NCBI GenBank assembly: GCA_902490325.1
Contig: CABUDJ010000049.1
Location: 1-16,080 of the forward strand
Length of the DNA: 16,080 nucleotides
Origin: an uncultured Collinsella sp.
Lineage (GTDB): Bacteria; Actinomycetota; Coriobacteriia; Coriobacteriales; Coriobacteriaceae
Reading direction: 5' to 3'
Shown: positions 14,286 through 16,080 of the stretch, one piece after another
How the letters are laid out: every line of letters starts with the position of its first letter
Position numbering within the stretch: the first letter of the stretch is position 1
Program-made: the position numbers and the translations under genes
Notes under the pieces: generated by a model
The model's input: only the letters and a program-made list of their open reading frames with translations
Databases searched by the model: none
Told to the model about the DNA's origin: nothing

Positions 14286-14987
14286 TTACAGTCCGCGAAT
14301 CCGTACGGCCTCGGGCGGAAACTCCTGCTCGCCGGCATCGGTCTTGATGGTCGCGCGACCCCAGATGTCCAGGCCCGCAAACACACCGACCGCAAGCGGC
14401 AAACCGCTGGGCGACACCGCCGCGACCTGACGACCCAGCAGTGGCACCATGTCAAAGTACTCGCCCAGCACCGGAGCCAGCGGGCCGGCGGCGCCCTGCG
14501 GCGTGTTGGCGGCAACTGCCCAGGTGTCCACGCGGACCAGCACGGCGGCGGCCAATGCCTCGATCAGCGCCTCATCTGCCATATCCACGCCAAGCTCGCC
14601 CAGCGCCGCGCGCTCAATATCCACCGTCACGGCACCGAACATGCCCGCGGCACCGGCGCCGCCGTTGACGGCGACGCGGGCGAGCGACGTCTCAAACGCA
14701 GGCGCGCCACACACGATGTCGCTCGGCCACTGGATGCCCACCTTGCCGGCAAGCCCCAGGCCCGGCGTTGCGGCCGTGCCCGCGAGCGCGTCCATCATGC
14801 CCATTGCGGCCACAAACGGCAGGCCGTGGAAGGCATGCATGTTCACATCGGGGCGCACGACCAGCGAAAACGTTAGCGATGCATCGCCCGCGCTCCATGC
14901 GCACCAGCCCGCGGACATGCCCTCGCGGCCCGCGTCACGCGCCGCGTCGAGCTCGGTACCGGCGGCAACAGCATTTATCTCGATCAT
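14286..14987 (-). CDS. Biotin--protein-ligase-like protein with degenerate active site
   Basis: The 233-residue protein aligns with the catalytic and C-terminal parts of BirA without the N-terminal DNA-binding domain. LTFSLVVRP at 38-46, IQWPSDIVCG at 85-94 (KWPND region of BirA) and the C-terminal GLDIWGRATIKTDAGEQ match the family layout. The ligase signatures are altered: the GRGRxGRxW biotinyl-adenylate loop reads GREGMSAGW (20-28), the lysine of KWPND is Q86, and the usual GKxxGI segment after it is absent. It may be a divergent ligase or an inactive relative. Its ATG follows the FolPK stop codon immediately (TAGATG), so translation is probably coupled to the folate gene. A hairpin terminator lies 36 bp after the stop. 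Confidence 0.75.
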   Translation of the reverse strand: MIEINAVAAGTELDAARDAGREGMSAGWCAWSAGDASLTFSLVVRPDVNMHAFHGLPFVAAMGMMDALAGTAATPGLGLAGKVGIQWPSDIVCGAPAFETSLARVAVNGGAGAAGMFGAVTVDIERAALGELGVDMADEALIEALAAAVLVRVDTWAVAANTPQGAAGPLAPVLGEYFDMVPLLGRQVAAVSPSGLPLAVGVFAGLDIWGRATIKTDAGEQEFPPEAVRIRGL

Positions 14988-16080
14988 CTACATACGCCCC
15001 AATTCGCCCACGATATGGCCCACGCGATCCTCGGGCTCCTTGACCTCGACGCCGTTGTAGCGGAAGAACCGCGCCGGGTCGTGCATCAGGTCCTCGAGCG
15101 GCACCAGCACAAAGTCGCGCTCGCCGATCAGCGGATGCGGCAGACGCAGCTTCTTGCCGCCGTGGGTCTCGCCGTCCATCCACAGCAGGTCCAGGTCGAT
15201 GGTGCGCGGGCCGTTGACCTTGGCCTTCTTGGAGCGGTCACGCCCCAGCTCGGCCTCGATCTTCATAAGCTCGTCGAGCAGCACCAGTGGAGCCAGCTCG
15301 GTCTTGATCTCGATGACGGCGTTGGCAAACGCGTCCTGGCGCGTCTCGTAGGCCGGCTCGCTCTCGTAGATGCGCGAGCAGTTGGACACGCAGGTCAGCG
15401 GAATCTCGGCAATCATGTCGCGCGCAGCGCGAATGTTGTCGCAGCGATGCCCCAGGTTGGAACCCACGGCCACAAACGCGCGGCGCGGTTGCGGTTTGGC
15501 AACGGCCCAGTAACCGTTCAGGAACTGCGCAAAGCCCGCAACGTCATGTACGCGCACGATGTTGGCGCCGGCCTGGATGGCGCCCAGGCACACACCAAAC
15601 GTGGCGGCATCGCGCTCGGCGGCCTCGGTCACGCCCGAGACGGCGCCCACAAAGCGCTTGCGCGACACGGCGCACATGAGCGGATAGCCCAGCGACGCCA
15701 TCTTGGCGGTCTCGCGCTGGATGACGATGTCTTCGTTGGCCGTCTTGCCAAAGCCCGGGCCGGGATCGATGCAGATACGGTCGCGCGACACGCCGGCATG
15801 GATGAGCGTGCGGGCCTGGTCGGACAGAAAGCCCATGACGCGGCGCATGATGGGCGCAGAATCGGGCAGGGTAAAGCGGCGGAGCTGCGAGGTGGGCACA
15901 TAGGCTTCCTCACGGCGGGCGCTGCGGCGCATCATGGCGGCCAGGTGGTCGCTGGGCTCTGGTGCGGCTTCGGTAGCTGCGGGCACGGTCTCGGGTGCAG
16001 CGGCGGCAGGGGCAGCCCGATCGGCAGCCGGCGTCTCTGGCTCGTCAACAGGCTCGGGCGCGGGCTCCGGTTCGCCAAAC
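14988..16080 (-). CDS. FolP-FolK fusion: dihydropteroate synthase / HPPK (partial, 5' end off window)
   Basis: The visible 364 codons encode the end of a bifunctional folate enzyme. The dihydropteroate synthase half joins pterin diphosphate to p-aminobenzoate; DPGPGFGKT (15741-15767), SRKRF and RVHDV are clear family motifs. The second half, from about 15482 to the stop, is 6-hydroxymethyl-7,8-dihydropterin pyrophosphokinase (FolK), with AVGSNLG near its start, GPRTIDLDLL and PHPLIGERDF. The two activities are successive in the pathway, FolK acting first. Upstream of 15950 the frame stays open to the window edge and encodes a Pro/Glu/Ala-rich segment, which lies where FolP proteins normally run from the core strands to the DPG loop, so it looks like an insertion within FolP. 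A GTG at 15986 is in frame but would give an FolP lacking its N-terminal half, so I take the gene to begin outside the window. Confidence 0.9.
   Translation of the reverse strand, partial: FGEPEPAPEPVDEPETPAADRAAPAAAAPETVPAATEAAPEPSDHLAAMMRRSARREEAYVPTSQLRRFTLPDSAPIMRRVMGFLSDQARTLIHAGVSRDRICIDPGPGFGKTANEDIVIQRETAKMASLGYPLMCAVSRKRFVGAVSGVTEAAERDAATFGVCLGAIQAGANIVRVHDVAGFAQFLNGYWAVAKPQPRRAFVAVGSNLGHRCDNIRAARDMIAEIPLTCVSNCSRIYESEPAYETRQDAFANAVIEIKTELAPLVLLDELMKIEAELGRDRSKKAKVNGPRTIDLDLLWMDGETHGGKKLRLPHPLIGERDFVLVPLEDLMHDPARFFRYNGVEVKEPEDRVGHIVGELGRM

Overview
The window looks like a GC-rich chromosome segment from a member of the Coriobacteriia, most like a Collinsella-type gut anaerobe. This is an inference from gene content and composition: an Ech-type hydrogenase operon, an anaerobic FMN/FAD/[4Fe-4S] ene-reductase, a FolP-FolK fusion and a type III pantothenate kinase. 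No marker gene in the window proves it.

Left part (1-4570). Two minus-strand genes run off the left edge and open an Ech-like (group 4 [NiFe] hydrogenase / complex I-like) operon. The first is a 960-residue fusion of the antiporter-like (EchA/NuoL-type) and NuoH-like (EchB-type) membrane subunits. The second, 12 bp downstream, is the NuoB/EchC-type iron-sulfur subunit, cut by the window edge. Upstream is a separate two-HTH gene resembling an IS3-family OrfA, with its own promoter-like sequence and terminator and no OrfB beside it.

Middle (4461-7125). A monocistronic old-yellow-enzyme/2,4-dienoyl-CoA-reductase-type oxidoreductase lies on the minus strand with a terminator behind it. In front of it lies the first of two remarkable non-coding arrays.

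Accessory island (about 7126-9940). Two divergent pairs of genes of lower GC content are bracketed by the two arrays. On the minus strand are an uncharacterised 127-residue protein and a calcineurin-like metallophosphoesterase. On the plus strand are a DUF3846 protein and an uncharacterised 277-residue protein. Both arrays consist of a 15-bp motif (consensus TCTCGATCTGTAACA) repeated on a 40-bp grid in strictly alternating orientation, 10 copies on the left and 8 on the right. The same one-base irregularity occurs at the equivalent place in each. This arrangement is the strongest candidate for something undescribed.

Right part (10288-16080). An initiator tRNA-Met gene with promoter and terminator is followed by a PP2C-like protein that has lost key metal-binding aspartates (minus), then CoaX (plus). 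Next is a COG1373-type ATPase (minus) bracketed by three copies of one palindromic hairpin. At the right edge is a FolP-FolK fusion gene coupled directly to a degenerate biotin-ligase-like gene (both minus). The folate and CoaX genes are ordinary cofactor genes; the ATPase with its hairpins looks like an insertion between CoaX and the FolPK/BirA-like operon.
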